Positions 12,438 through 24,406 of a DNA stretch of 64,000 nt are shown piece by piece. Made by a program: the position numbers and the translations under genes. This DNA comes from Prunus persica (taxonomy: Eukaryota > Streptophyta > Magnoliopsida > Rosales > Rosaceae): positions 10,772,294 to 10,836,293 of the forward strand of contig NC_034012.1 in NCBI RefSeq assembly GCF_000346465.2, in the 5' to 3' direction. Each line of letters starts with the position of its first letter. The stretch's first letter is position 1. The notes under the pieces are model-generated. The model saw only the letters and a program-made list of their open reading frames with translations. It made no database searches and was not told the origin of the DNA.

Positions 12438-12561
12438 GGTTGACCTGGTACTTCAGGACTCTGCTAACTACATAGATAGAACATCATCACAAAGTATTTT
12501 ACCATTGCATTGCCTTTTGTTCTTGTTCAATCTCTTCTTGTTCATGTTTGTCTCAAAACAG
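12438..12561 (+). promoter_or_regulatory. 5' leader of DUF2921 copy A, shared with copy D
   Basis: GGTTGACCTGGTACT, then GCTAACTACATAGATAGAAC and CATTGCATTG...TTGTTCTTG, recur in the same order upstream of copy D (29458-29550). Copies B and C keep only the last part (TTTTGTTCTTGTTC). The block ends at the start codon, so it is probably the proximal promoter plus untranslated leader. Whether it carries a specific control element is unknown. Confidence 0.45.
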
Positions 12562-15372
12562 ATGAACAAAGAACCCAAGTGCAAGCCTTCTTCTGTTATC
12601 ACCACCTCTTTGAAGATGTGGTACAAACTCTCAAAGCTTGTCATATTCTTCTTTGTTTTCACCACACCCTCTGCAGCCTCTTCTAGATTCAACTACCAAA
12701 CCGCTTACACTGATCATTGTGCTTCATTTGTTCCCGAGTCTGACCCGGAAGGTAACGTGCTAGGACCGCCCTATCAATACCGCCATACAGGTTACTACAC
12801 TGGTGGTGGTAGTGGTGGCATTCTCAGTCCAAACTCATCAATTGACTTCTACACCAGGAGTATTATAGAAACTAAAGTGCAGGGCTTATTCAAGCTTCAA
12901 GGACGCATACGATTTCCAAGAGCCAGCACATATCACTTTGTGGGAAATTCCACAAGCAACAAGTATGGATCAGCTTCTCATCGACGGAGTTCAATAGCTT
13001 TTGCACTAGATGGGTTCTGGTCACAATCTTCTGGGAAGCTTTGTATGGTTGGATCAGCTTATGGTTATTTGCGTAATGTTCATTCTGTTCTTAAGCTCTA
13101 TAATTTCATGAATTCCACTAGTATTACAAGTATGATCAGTGGAACCTTAGAGAGCTTGATGAGGTCTGAGAATGATCCAAATGATTTTGAGCCAATCTCT
13201 ATTTTGATTTTTCCTAGTATGAACTACCAGTACACTCTGGTTTCAAATAAATCTGAAAACAGGAGTTCTTCTGGTGGAAGTGATGATTCCAATCCCACCA
13301 GTTCTTTGAAAATGGAGAGGTTTTGTTCAGTACTCTCAAGCGAAGTACTAAATCATGAATTTGATCTCAAATATTCAAGCGGTTGCGCTTCTGCTAAGAA
13401 CTGCACTCCACTTGCTGTGTCTGATTTGCCTCGCGTTATGTCGTTGAAGGCTATTGAGTGTTTGGAGGATGAAAGAAGCTTGAGAGTTCTGGTGGAATTT
13501 GCAGAGAGTAACAGCCTCTGGTATCGAAGGCCTTTCAATCCCAATAAAACGTTGGTTGGGGAAGGCTCGTGGAATACTGAGAAAAACCAACTATCTGTTG
13601 TTGCTTGTCAGTTCTTGGATGCAGCAGGTTCTTGGAATAATGTTCGTGTGGGAAATTGTTCAACAAGATTGAGCTTGAAAATTCCTGCAATATGGACAAT
13701 CGGAAACACTAGTAGCATTGTGGGGCATATTTGGAGCAACAAAACTGCGACAGAGTCAGGTTACCTTGAACAGATTACATTTGAAAGTCCTCAAGATGAC
13801 GTTGGAAGGGTTCTGATTCCAGGCTTGAAATACAAGTATACGAAAATGGACAAAGTAACCAAGTTGTGCCCGAGAAAGAAGGCTGCTCATGACAAGGCCA
13901 ATGTATACCCGAATCCCTTTTCTTATGAAATGCGATTCGATGTGTCAGCTAAAAATTTGAAAGGAGAACTTGCATGGGGCAGTTCTGTCCCACTCTCTGT
14001 TGGCAATCAGTTTTACCAGTCGTATTGGTATTCAACTGTAAGCACCAATGAGTCCTCTGTAGGTTTTGCTCCTGTGAGCTCTCCTGTGACTGTGAGCTAC
14101 AGCAACAACCAGAGTAACCCCTACAATATTAGCTACACAATAAGAATCACATCGCTATCTTATGCAAAGTTGGGGAATGTATCAATTTTAAATGATACGC
14201 AGATTTTTGCAGAAGGGATCTATGATGAAACAGAAGGAAGCCTGTGCATGGTTGGCTGCAGAAATCTGGGCTCAAAGAATCAACAGCCAACAAATGATTC
14301 AGTAGATTGTGATATTGTTGTCAATTTTCAATTCCCTCCAACAAATCCAAGCAAGAAATGGAGTTTGATCAAGGGAAGCATCAAAAGCACACGAAAAAAG
14401 TCCGATCCTCTTCATTTTGAAAGTTGGGATTTGTCTTCAGCTTCCAGTTACCTGGTTGAAGAAAGGCGGTCCATTTGGAGGATGGATGTGGAGATCACCT
14501 TGGTTCTTGTATCCACCACACTTTCATGTGTTTTTGTGGCGCTACAACTCTTCCATGTGAAAAAGTACCCTGATGTTCTTCCCTCCATTTCCATTTTCAT
14601 GCTACTAATTCTTACTCTGGGCTACATGATACCTCTTATGCTAAACTTTGAAGCCATGTTCGCGAATAGCACCAACCGCCGAAGTGTGTTCCTTGGAAGT
14701 GGTGGATGGCTTGAAGTTAATGAGGTGATTGTAAGAGTAATAACAATGGTAGCTTTCTTGCTGCAAATCCGTCTTCTGCAGCTAACATGGTCAGCAAGAT
14801 CAGCAACTGGAACCCAAAAGGAGCTCTGGATCATGGAGAGGAAGACTCTCTTTGTGGTTTTACTAATATATGTTGCTGGGGCTTTGGCTGCTTTGCTTCT
14901 GCATACACTGAACTGGAGGAAGAGCCTTAATGATGGTTCCATAACTGCCTATCCAGGGGCAGGCCATCAGCAGCATTCACATTTGGGCACTGCCGTGAAA
15001 TCTTATGCTGGTTTGGTCTTGGACGGTTTTTTGTTGCCTCAAATTCTGCTCAACATGTTCTGCAAATCAAGGGAAAAGGCTCTTTCTGTTTCATTTTACA
15101 TCGGAACAACTTTTGTTCGAGCATTGCCACATGCGTATGATCTCTACAGGGCTCACAACTCTGCTCACCATCCGCTAGATGAGTCATACCTTTATGCAAG
15201 TCCTGTGGCAGACTTCTACTCTACTGCTTGGGATGTCATTATTCCTCTTGGAGGTTTACTGTTTGCTGGCATTATTTACTTGCAGCAGAGGTTTGGGGGT
15301 CTTTGCATTCTTCCCCAAAAGTTGAGAGAGTTGGGTGCATATGAGAAGGTCCCTACTGTTACTGAAGGGTAA
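12562..15372 (+). CDS. DUF2921 (SWEET-like) membrane protein, copy A, intact
   Basis: Intronless 936-residue protein. A signal peptide (hydrophobic stretch KLVIFFFVFTT) precedes a large, probably lumenal or extracellular region with many N-x-S/T sites and cysteines. It carries the family signatures TGYYTGGGSGGILSP, GKLCMVGS and later EGSLCMVGCRNLG. From about residue 640 come seven predicted membrane helices, starting MDVEITLVLVSTTLSCVF and ending WDVIIPLGGLLFAGIIYLQQ, then a short tail ending TVTEG. The family includes the N-terminal part of Arabidopsis FLYING SAUCER1, a Tul1-like membrane RING E3 affecting pectin methylesterification. No RING domain follows here, so no ligase activity is inferred. 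The start is the ATG of MNKEPK; an ATG at 12544 is an alternative. It is the first member of the array. Confidence 0.88.
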   Translation: MNKEPKCKPSSVITTSLKMWYKLSKLVIFFFVFTTPSAASSRFNYQTAYTDHCASFVPESDPEGNVLGPPYQYRHTGYYTGGGSGGILSPNSSIDFYTRSIIETKVQGLFKLQGRIRFPRASTYHFVGNSTSNKYGSASHRRSSIAFALDGFWSQSSGKLCMVGSAYGYLRNVHSVLKLYNFMNSTSITSMISGTLESLMRSENDPNDFEPISILIFPSMNYQYTLVSNKSENRSSSGGSDDSNPTSSLKMERFCSVLSSEVLNHEFDLKYSSGCASAKNCTPLAVSDLPRVMSLKAIECLEDERSLRVLVEFAESNSLWYRRPFNPNKTLVGEGSWNTEKNQLSVVACQFLDAAGSWNNVRVGNCSTRLSLKIPAIWTIGNTSSIVGHIWSNKTATESGYLEQITFESPQDDVGRVLIPGLKYKYTKMDKVTKLCPRKKAAHDKANVYPNPFSYEMRFDVSAKNLKGELAWGSSVPLSVGNQFYQSYWYSTVSTNESSVGFAPVSSPVTVSYSNNQSNPYNISYTIRITSLSYAKLGNVSILNDTQIFAEGIYDETEGSLCMVGCRNLGSKNQQPTNDSVDCDIVVNFQFPPTNPSKKWSLIKGSIKSTRKKSDPLHFESWDLSSASSYLVEERRSIWRMDVEITLVLVSTTLSCVFVALQLFHVKKYPDVLPSISIFMLLILTLGYMIPLMLNFEAMFANSTNRRSVFLGSGGWLEVNEVIVRVITMVAFLLQIRLLQLTWSARSATGTQKELWIMERKTLFVVLLIYVAGALAALLLHTLNWRKSLNDGSITAYPGAGHQQHSHLGTAVKSYAGLVLDGFLLPQILLNMFCKSREKALSVSFYIGTTFVRALPHAYDLYRAHNSAHHPLDESYLYASPVADFYSTAWDVIIPLGGLLFAGIIYLQQRFGGLCILPQKLRELGAYEKVPTVTEG

Positions 15373-16172
15373 TTTCCAAAGTGATGCATTCATTATCAAG
15401 TGGAGGTTCTTTTAGAGAGAATTGGAAACTTCAACTATCTGCTGCAATCTTCTTTCTTTTGTATTTTGAGCATGCATGATTTAGGTTTTTTTTCCCCTGT
15501 TTTTGATATGTTGAACATTTAAGCTTGTAATGTGTGCACTTCCATTTTTCTTTTCTGTAAGAACACCGTTGTTGATAGAAGTTCGAAGAAATCATGATAA
15601 CAACCAATAGATCTGTTTATAGAAAAACTACTTCCATGCACAAATCACTGGAGTTACAAGCCCCTAAGTTGACACGGAAACTATTTCTCCCCCAGTAATT
15701 AACAGACTTTTGATAAGAAACTAAAAAGAAAACTAGTGAAAAAAAAGTGAATGACAGAGAAAGAGATAACCACAACTGCCCGGAATAAAATTTGGATGTG
15801 AGATATCAGCAGAATAGTTGCAGGATTCACAGACTTGAAGAAAATAGGTTTATTTGTGTCCATACATTAATGGAGGTAGGTCGAGTCACGGAAATTGTTA
15901 TTGACACTCCAAAGTAGTCATAGCAAAAGCTCATATACAACACATAAACACAGGTCATTTAAACTTGTAGCAGATTCTTGCATGGTGTTTGCACTTTCTA
16001 GGTCATTGTAATTTGTAATTAATGGCTATGGCACAGAGATGATTGCAAATTTGGTTGCACCATAGTATGATGTTTAATTTCACCAGAATAAAAACCTTAC
16101 AGAAGAGTTTCACCAGAATAAAAAAACTTACAGAAGAAAAAAGCAAAAAATCTTAGAAATGTTGGAAATTGT
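15373..16172. other. 3' flank of copy A
   Basis: Probable 3' untranslated region and spacer. A short direct repeat containing TTTCACCAGAATAAAAA occurs twice at 16078-16130. No gene is seen before the copia element. Confidence 0.5.
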
Positions 16173-16358
16173 TGTTGACTTGTATATACTTAATTGTGCA
16201 TAATAGCAGATTAGCATAGTTAGAGGCTTCTTCATAGGAGTTGACTTTTTAGCCTTTATTTCCTTTCCATACTTGTAATTGGCTGTTCACTATTTAATCC
16301 TCCTTTTGGGAGAAGAATAACACAAGCGACTATTCCTGTATCTCTAGAGAATTCAACA
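16173..16358 (+). repeat. 5' LTR of copia element
   Basis: A 186-bp long terminal repeat beginning TGTTGACTTG and ending GAATTCAACA (TG..CA ends). It differs from the 3' LTR at only two positions: GGCTGTTC versus GACTGTTC, and AACACAAG versus AACCCAAG. The 5-bp target duplication ATTGT precedes it at 16168-16172. Confidence 0.97.
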
Positions 16359-16372
16359 TGGTATCAGAGCTC
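16359..16372 (+). other. Primer binding site (initiator Met tRNA)
   Basis: TGGTATCAGAGCTC lies immediately after the 5' LTR. TGGTATCAGAGC is the usual plant copia site complementary to the initiator methionine tRNA 3' end, used to prime minus-strand synthesis. Confidence 0.92.
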
Positions 16373-16520
16373 TCTAGAGAGGAATTTTAAAAAACCTTTT
16401 TTACAGGTTACTCCAAATTAGCCAGAAATTCATAATACCCAGACCTAAAGCCCTAAATACCCAAAACCTGCCCACTGCTACAGACACTACCGACTCCTAT
16501 TTTCTGGATTTCCTGATCTA

Positions 16521-19500
16521 ATGGGAGATATAACAGATTCTTCTAATTCTCGGCCTCTTGTATCTTTTCCAGCCAATTCCAATCATCATCATGATTTGAT
16601 GAATGTCCAGTTGTTGCCAACTAAGCTTGATGGCACCAATTATCTGGCTTGGTCTCATTTTGTGAGATTATATATTACTGGTAAAGGTCGGATTGAATAT
16701 TTGACTGGAGAGAAGAAGCAACCAGATAATACTGACCCAAAGTTCATAACTTGGGTTGAAGAAGATGCTATGCTTAGATCATGGCTTCTCCAGGCTATGA
16801 CCCCAGATATTAGTCTTGGCTATATGCGTCTCGACTCCGCTCATGCGATATGGGATGCGGTTTCTCAAACCTATTCTGAGGGAGGTTGTGATGCCTAGAT
16901 TTATGAATTGAAACGTCGGATCCAAGCCACTACTCAGCAAGGTAAGACGTTGGAGACATACTTTAATTCACTCCAAGCTTTATGGCAGGAACTTGATTAT
17001 TATCAGCCGTGCGACATGAAGTGCTCTAATGATACTGCTGCGTTAAAAAAACGGATCGAGAAGGAACGTACTTTTGAGTTCTTGGCTGGTCTTAATCCGG
17101 ATTTGGATCAAGTGAGAACACAGGTGCTTGGAAAGGATCCTTTTCCCTCTTTGCGTGAAGCCTATGCATACGTGCGTGCCCAAGCTCTCCGCCGATCTGC
17201 TATGGTTATGCCACCCTCTTTAGAAGGGTCTGCCTTGATTTCTACAGCAAGCCATTCGGCTTGGGCACCACCAGTACATCAATCTAGTTCTTCAGCTACT
17301 GTCTCATCTAGTAATGTTGCTAAGAGTTCGAAATCTGATGATAAGGATGCTTTGAAATGTGATTATTGTCATCAGACTAAGCATGTGAGAGAGCAATGTT
17401 TCAAGCTCAATGGTTATCCACCTTGGTGGCCTGGCAAGAAGGGTGAAAAAGCTGAAGGCAGCAAGGGAAGAGGTGGCAAAGGGGGCCGTTCCAGCTCCAG
17501 AGCCTATCACACATCTTCTAGTGATCAGAATGACCAACCTACCTCTCAGCTCTCTTCTGCTCAAATGGAACAAATCGTTCAAGAGTGTGCTCGCTTGCTC
17601 TCTGATAAAGGATCTAAAGGGGCTTCCGGTTCCTTAGCCATCTCATCAGGTAACTTTGGTTGTTGTCTTAGTGCATCTGGTAAGTCTTTCTCAGACTCTT
17701 GGATTATAGATACAGGGGCAACTGATCACATGACTTCTAAACTTGATTTCTTCTCTCGTTATTCATCCCCTAGTAAGACTTGTGTTACCACTGTCGATGG
17801 TTCACCCACTCCTGTGGTTGGTGAAGGCTCTGTTTTCCTTTCGAATTCTTTGTCCCTCTCAAATGTTCTCCATGTTCCTGGATTGTCTAACCATTTATTG
17901 TCAATAAGTCAGCTTACTAAATCTCTAAATTGCTTTGTCACCTTTTATGACACTCATTGTGTAATTCAGGATCAACGGACCGGGGCAACGATTGGTCGTG
18001 GTAGTGAGAAAGGGGGCTTCTATCTCTTGGATGACCCAGCTAGCTATACTAGTTCTCCCACAGTTCATGCCGCTACTGACTCATCCAGGGACATTTGGTT
18101 ATGGCACAAACGATTGGGACACCCATCATTTATCTATTTACAAAAATTGTTTCCTTCTTTATTGTCTTCGGTTGATCTTTCTCAATTTAAGTGTGAAATA
18201 TGCGAACTTGCTAAGCACCACCGTGTTTCTTACCCATTAAGTATTAATAAAAGTTCTGCACCTTTTGCTCTTGTCCATAGTGATGTTTGGGGTCCTTCTC
18301 GTGTGTCAAATTTATCCAATTCCAAATGGTTTGTCACATTCATTGACGATTATTCCCGACTTACTTGGGTTTATTTGATGACTGACAAAAGTGAGGTTTT
18401 CTCTATTTTTCAGTCCTTTCACCAAATGATCCATACACAGTACAATTCTAAGATTAAAGTCTTCCGCTCAGATAATGGGGGTGAGTACATCAATTCTGGT
18501 CTCAAATCCTATTTTTCGAATCATGGCATTATTCATCAAAGATCTTGCAGCTATACCCCTCAGCAGAATGGAGTAGCTGAACGGAAAAATCGCCATCTTC
18601 TAGAAGTTGCTCGTTCCCTGCTTCTTTCCATGTCTGTACCAAAGTCTTATTGGGGGGAGGCTGTCCTTACTGCTGCTTATTTGATCAATAGGATGCCTTC
18701 GCAGGTTCTCAAATTTCAAACTCCCATTCAGGTGTTCACTGCTGCATGTTCTCCTTCTACTGTTAATCATCTTCCTCCTCAAGTGTTTGGTTGCATTAGT
18801 TTTGTGCATCTCCATCATAGTGGTAAGCTTGACCCTCATTCCCTCAAATGTATTTTTCTTGGCTACTCTGCCACTCAGAAAGGGTACAAATGTTATCATC
18901 CTCCGTCCAAAAAATTCTTTGTTACTAGGGATGTTACTTTTCATGAGGACCATGCATATTTCTCTCTTCTTAGTTCTGAGACTTCTCTTCAGGGGGAGAA
19001 TATAAGTAGTGAAGATAAGTCTTATGGTGTGCCAATGTTTGAGTTGGAAAAAATTGAAAAAAATGAAAGTGAAAAGAATGATAATGGAAGAGAAGACAAT
19101 TCCTTGACTCTCCCACCTGTTGGTCATCGTATGTCACCATATGATTTGGTGTATACAAAAAGAGATAAGGTGCCCTTTCAAAGAAATGACCAATCTGCTG
19201 CCCCAGTGATAGGTAATTCAGAGGTAGAGTTTGTTGAACCTTCTTGTTCTTTACTTGAAAATAACCCTATAAATTCTGTTCCTTCAATTGATAATGAATT
19301 ACCTATTGCCTTAAGGAGACCACTTCGTTCTTGTCCATCAAAGTACAAATATCCTATTTCAAATTTCATGTCTTCTCATCGTCTCTCCCCATATTTTAAA
19401 TCATTTGTCTATCAGTTGTCTTCTGTATCTATTCCTAAAAAATTGCAGGATGCACTAGACAATCCAAGGTGGAAGGAGGCTATGGATGAGGAATTGAGAG

Positions 19501-20969
19501 CTCTACGAAAGAACTCTACTTGGGAGTTGGTGGAGTTGCCAAGGGGGAAGAAAGTTATTGGTTGCAAATGGGTGTTCACAATAAAACATAAGGCAGATGG
19601 CTCTGTTGACAGATACAAGGCAAGGTTGGTGGCAAAAGGGTATACTCAGACTTATGGGATAGATTACCAAGACACATTTGCTCCAGTTGCAAAGATGAAC
19701 ACAATTCGGGTCCTCTTATCTTTAGCAGCTAACTTGGGGTGGACTCTTCAACAATTTGATGTGAAGAATGCTTTTCTCCATGGAGACTTAGAGGAGGAAG
19801 TATACATGGACATGCCTCCAGGTATAGATGAGACCTCTCAAGGAAAAGTATGCAGACTGAGAAAATCATTGTATGGCCTGAAACAGTCTCCTAGGGCATG
19901 GTTTGGTAGATTCTCTCAAGCTATGCAAAAGTATGGATATCGTCCTAGTCAAGCAGATCATACATTGTTCCTACGACATTCTCGGGATGGTAGGATTACT
20001 ATTGTTATTGTTTATGTAGATGATATCATTATGACAGGGGACGATATAAAGGAGATTAGTAAGCTGAAAATACATTTGGCCAAGGAATTTGATATCAAAG
20101 ACTTGGGGACACTACGATATTTTTTAGGCATTGAAGTGGCACATTCAAAAGAAGGAATCTTTGTCTCACAAAGAAAATATGTACTTGATCTTCTGACTGA
20201 AACTGGAATGTTAGCATGCAAGCCTGCGGACACTCCAATTGAACAAAATCATAGATTGGGAAAGCAAACTGATGATACAGCTGTTGATAGGGGAAGATAT
20301 CAAAGATTGGTAGGGAAGTTGATATATTTGGCTCATACAAGACCAGATATAGCTTATGCAGTGAGTGTCGTCAGTCAATTCATGCACGAGCCACGTGAGG
20401 TCCACATGCAAGCAGTTGAAAGGATACTTAGATACTTGAAATCATCACCTGGTAAAGGCCTTTTATTTTCAAAGCATAATAACTTTGCTATAGAGGCTTA
20501 CACAGATGCAGATTGGGCCGGTTCAATTTCAGATCGGAGATCAACCACAGGATATTGCACGTTTGTGGGTGGCAATCTAGTTACTTGGCGTAGTAAAAAG
20601 CAAACAGTTGTTGCTAGATCTAGTGCTGAGGCTGAGTTTAGGGCTATGGCCCACGGTGTGTGCGAATTATTATGGTTGAAAATTTTATTTCGAGATTTGA
20701 GGATTACTATTCAGGGTCCTATGAGATTATTTTGTGACAATAAAGCAGCCATTAGTATTGCTCACAACCCTGTACAACATGATAGAACCAAACATATTGA
20801 GATTGACAGACACTTCATCAAAGAGAAATTATCACAAGGATTGATTTGCACTCCTTGCGTGAAAACCAATGATCAACTTGCTGATATTCTTACTAAGGGA
20901 GTTTCTAGCAAGGTGTTTGAGTCTTCTTTAGCCAAGCTGGGAATTCAAGATATCTATTCTCCAGCTTGA
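16521..20969 (+). pseudogene. copia gag-pol polyprotein with one in-frame stop
   Basis: Domains run in copia order. Gag (LDGTNYLAWSHFVRLYI near the start) has a zinc knuckle CDYCHQTKHVREQC. The protease has WIIDTGATDHM. The integrase has an HHCC region (KRLGHPSF..CEICELAKH) and DDE core (HSDVWGPS, RSDNGGEY, QQNGVAERKN). Reverse transcriptase has YVDDIIMTG, and RNase H has TDADWAGS. The frame is open for 1,483 codons except a single TAG at 16896-16898 in gag, just before IYELKRRIQ. A TAG here fits a single C-to-T change. The stop would cut translation to 125 residues, so I call the copy defective unless readthrough occurs. Trans-mobilisation by intact relatives remains possible. Confidence 0.93.
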
Positions 20970-20976
20970 GGGGGAG

Positions 20977-21162
20977 TGTTGACTTGTATATACTTAATTG
21001 TGCATAATAGCAGATTAGCATAGTTAGAGGCTTCTTCATAGGAGTTGACTTTTTAGCCTTTATTTCCTTTCCATACTTGTAATTGACTGTTCACTATTTA
21101 ATCCTCCTTTTGGGAGAAGAATAACCCAAGCGACTATTCCTGTATCTCTAGAGAATTCAACA
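20977..21162 (+). repeat. 3' LTR of copia element
   Basis: A 186-bp repeat with TG..CA ends, directly after the polypurine tract that overlaps the polyprotein stop codon. The target duplication ATTGT follows at 21163-21167. Confidence 0.97.
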
Positions 21163-21545
21163 ATTGTTATTTGCACTCCAAATCTAGTTTCGTCATGCAA
21201 TCCTCATATGCAGAAAAGCATGAGGAGTGTAAGAAGCTTGTTTCGGGGTGCCTTTATCATTTCCTAAATATCTTCTATATCTTTGTCTGTTTTAGGCATT
21301 CACAAAAAACAAAATTCAGCTTGGTTTTCAGAGTCTTGGGTTTTGTTTGTTTGAGTTGTTTATGAAAACTAAGTCATCAAGTCCTTACTCGCTTTGAAAT
21401 TGTCGCCCAAATGAATTTGATATATAATTCATATTTTGCAGTACAATCCAAACTATGCAAAGTACATAACACAATTCAGACATTCCATTGCATTTTGTTC
21501 TTGTTCTAGTTCATCTCTCTCCCCATATACATGAAATAGGAAACT

Positions 21546-24406
21546 ATGACTATTTTCAGGAAGTGCAAATCTTCTGCTACCACCTCTTTGAATATGTGGT
21601 ACGCATTGCCAAAGCTTCTCATATTCTTCTGTTTTTTCACCACCTTTCCTTTGACCTCAGTTCATCCTCTTCTCCACCTCCCAGTTCCATCTCTTATTCT
21701 CATCATTGTGATTCATTTGTTCCCCAGTCAACCCCAAGAAGATATTCAGACAATCACATTCGCCAGTACCATACAGGTTACTACACTGGTGGTGGCAGTG
21801 GTATTCTTAGTCAAATCCCATCATATCTGCCTCATGATGAGCCCCAAAATATAATTGGATTTAACATCTGGGGGGCTCAAACAACTGATGTACAAGGCTT
21901 ATTCATGATTCAAGGAAGTCTTCGATTTCAAAGAGACGCTGTGTTTACCTATGTGGGAAATGCCACAAGTCATCTACGATATCCTGGTGGCATCTATAAC
22001 AGGTCTCGATCAATTTCCAGTCGAAAAAGTTCGATAGGATTTAAACTAGAGGGGTTCTGGTCAGAACCTTCTGGGAAGCTGTGCATGGTTGGATCAAATT
22101 ATGATTACTTGGGACATGGTCGTTGGCTTTATGTTCCTGCTGTTCTTAAGCTGTATAATCTCATTAATTCTACTAGTGTTACTAGTTTGATTAGTGGAAC
22201 CTTAGAGAGCTTGGTGAGTTCTGAGAATGATTCAAGTTATTTTGGACCAGTCTCTATTTTGATGCTTCCTCGTATGAACTACGAGTACTCTTTGGTTTCA
22301 AATAAATCCGATGACACTAGTACTGATGGAATTATATTCAACCGAGCTCTTTGCCATTAGAGACATTTTGTTCAGTATTTTCAAGACAAAGAAAACATGA
22401 GTTTGATCTCAAATATTCAAGCCATTGCGTATTGGCAAAGAACTGCACTCCATTAGCTGTGTCTGATTTGCCTCGTGTGGTGTCGTTGAAGAGTATTGAG
22501 TGTTCTGAGGATAAACGAAGGTTGAGAGTTCTGGTAATATTTGCAGACAGTAGAAGTGTCTGGTATCAGAAACCTTTCAATCCCAATACAACATTGGTTG
22601 GGGAAGGGTCATGGGATGCAAAGAAAAATCAGATTCGTGTTGTTGCGTGTCGAATCTTAAATGCAACTGAGTCCTTTACAAATAGAACTCATGTGGGTGA
22701 TTGTTCAACAAGATTGAGCTTGAGATTTCCTGCAGTATGGACAATCGGAAACATGAGAAGCACTGTGGGGAAAATTTGGGGCAACAAAACTGTGACAGAG
22801 TTGGGTTATTTTGAAAGCATTGCATTTGAAAGTCCTGAGAATGATATCAGAAGGGTTCTACCTCCAGGCTTGAAATATGAGTACACCAAAATGGAAACAG
22901 TAACCAAGTTGTGCCCAAGAAAGAAAGCTGCTGATGGCAAAACCAACATATATCCAAATCCATTTTCTTATGACATGCGCTTTGACATGTCAGTGAAAAA
23001 TTCTAAAGGAGAAGCTGCATGGGGCAGTGCCATCCCTATCTCCGTCGGAAACAGTTTTTACCAGCATTATCCGTATTCAAATGAAATTCCAAAATCAAGT
23101 GCAAGGATTGGACACTTAGCAGCTCCTGTGAGTTACAGCTACAACAACAGCATCCCTGTCAATATCAGCTACCAAATAAGCATCAAATTCAAACAGTTGG
23201 CCATTGAAATTTATAAACTTAGAAACTCTTCACATTCAAATGAAGTGAAAATTTATGCTGAAGGGATCTATGATGCTAAAGAAGGAAGCCTGTGCATGGT
23301 AGGTTGCCGAAATCTGGGCTCAAACAGTGAACAGCCAACAAAAGATTCTGTAGATTGTGAGATTCTTGTCAATTTCCAGTTCCCTCCCACAAATTCAAAG
23401 CATGGAAGTTTTATCAAGGGCAGCATTAAAAGTACAAGGAAAAAGTCTGATCCTCTTATTTTTGAAGCTTGGAATATGTTTTCGGCTTCTGGTTACCTGG
23501 TTGAAGCAAAGCGATCCATTTGGAGAATGGATGTGGAGATCACCTTGGTTCTTATATCCACCACACTGGCATGTGTTTTTGTGGCATTACAAATCTTCCA
23601 TGTGAAAAAACATCCTGATGTGCGTCCCTCCATTTCCATGTTCATGCTGCTAATTCTAAATCTGGGCTACATGATACCACTTATGCTAAATTTTGAAGCC
23701 ATGTTCACGAAGAAAACCAACCGCCGAAATGTTTTACTAGGAAGTGGCGGATGGCTTGAAGTTAACGAGGTAATTGTAAGGGTAATAACAATGGTAGCTT
23801 TCTTGTTGCAAATGCGTCTTCTGCAGCTAACTTGGTCGGCGAGATCAGCAAATGGAACCCAAAAGGAGCTCTGGATCATGGAGAAGAAGGCTTTGTTTGT
23901 AGCTTTGTCAGTATATGTTGCAGGGGCATTAGGTGCTTTGCTTCTGAAGAATTGGAGGAAGGCTGACAGTGACAATGATTTCGCGGTGCTTTCAAGTTAT
24001 TTTCCAGAGCATCCCATTTTGGATGCCTTGAAATCTTATGGTGGTTTGGTGTTGGATGGTTTTCTGTTGCCTCAAATTCTTCTCAACATGTTCTGCAAAT
24101 CAAAGGAAAAGGCTTTGTCTGTTTCATTCTACATTGGAACAACTTTCGTTCGAGCGATGCCACATGCATATGATCTTTACAGGGCTCAAAACTCTGCTCA
24201 TCACCAGTTGCATGAGTCATACCTTTATGCAAGTCCTGTGGCAGACTTTTTCTCCACTGCTTGGGATGTCATTATTCCTTTTTGGGGTTTACTTTTTGCT
24301 GGGGATCATTTACTTGCAGCAGAAGTTTGGGGGTCTTTGCATTCTTCCTCAAAAGTTGAGAGAGTTGGGTGAATATGAGAAGGTCTCTACTGTTACTGAA
24401 GGTTAA
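21546..24406 (+). pseudogene. DUF2921 membrane protein, copy B, frameshifted
   Basis: Nearly full-length relative of copies A and D in three reading frames. The signal peptide (MTIFRKCKSS..LPKLLIFFCFF) is in one frame. The frame changes near 21640-21700, before the SYSHHCDSFVPQST segment. It changes again at about 22320-22350, before PLETFCSVFS. The third change is one extra G in a G run near 24300, just before IIYLQQKFGGLCILPQKLREL. Between these breaks the sequence keeps family motifs such as TGYYTGGGSGIL, GSLCMVGCRNLG and the membrane helices. Retained quality suggests recent inactivation, or errors in the assembly. If real, no full protein can be made. Confidence 0.85.

Larger units (their letters stand above)
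16173..21162 (+). mobile_element. Ty1/copia LTR retrotransposon, complete
   Basis: A 4,990-bp element with 186-bp LTRs, primer binding site, a single gag-pol frame, a polypurine tract GAGGGGGAG (20968-20976), and perfect ATTGT duplications at 16168-16172 and 21163-21167. Two LTR differences in 186 bp (1.1%) indicate a recent insertion, roughly 0.4 million years at the commonly used grass rate of 1.3e-8 per site per year. It inserted about 0.8 kb downstream of DUF2921 copy A, in the same orientation. Confidence 0.97.

Noticed and set aside
16896..16898. TAG in gag as programmed readthrough
   Set aside because: Copia elements normally make Gag and Pol from one frame, the stop lies inside Gag rather than at the gag-pol boundary, and there is no clear readthrough context.
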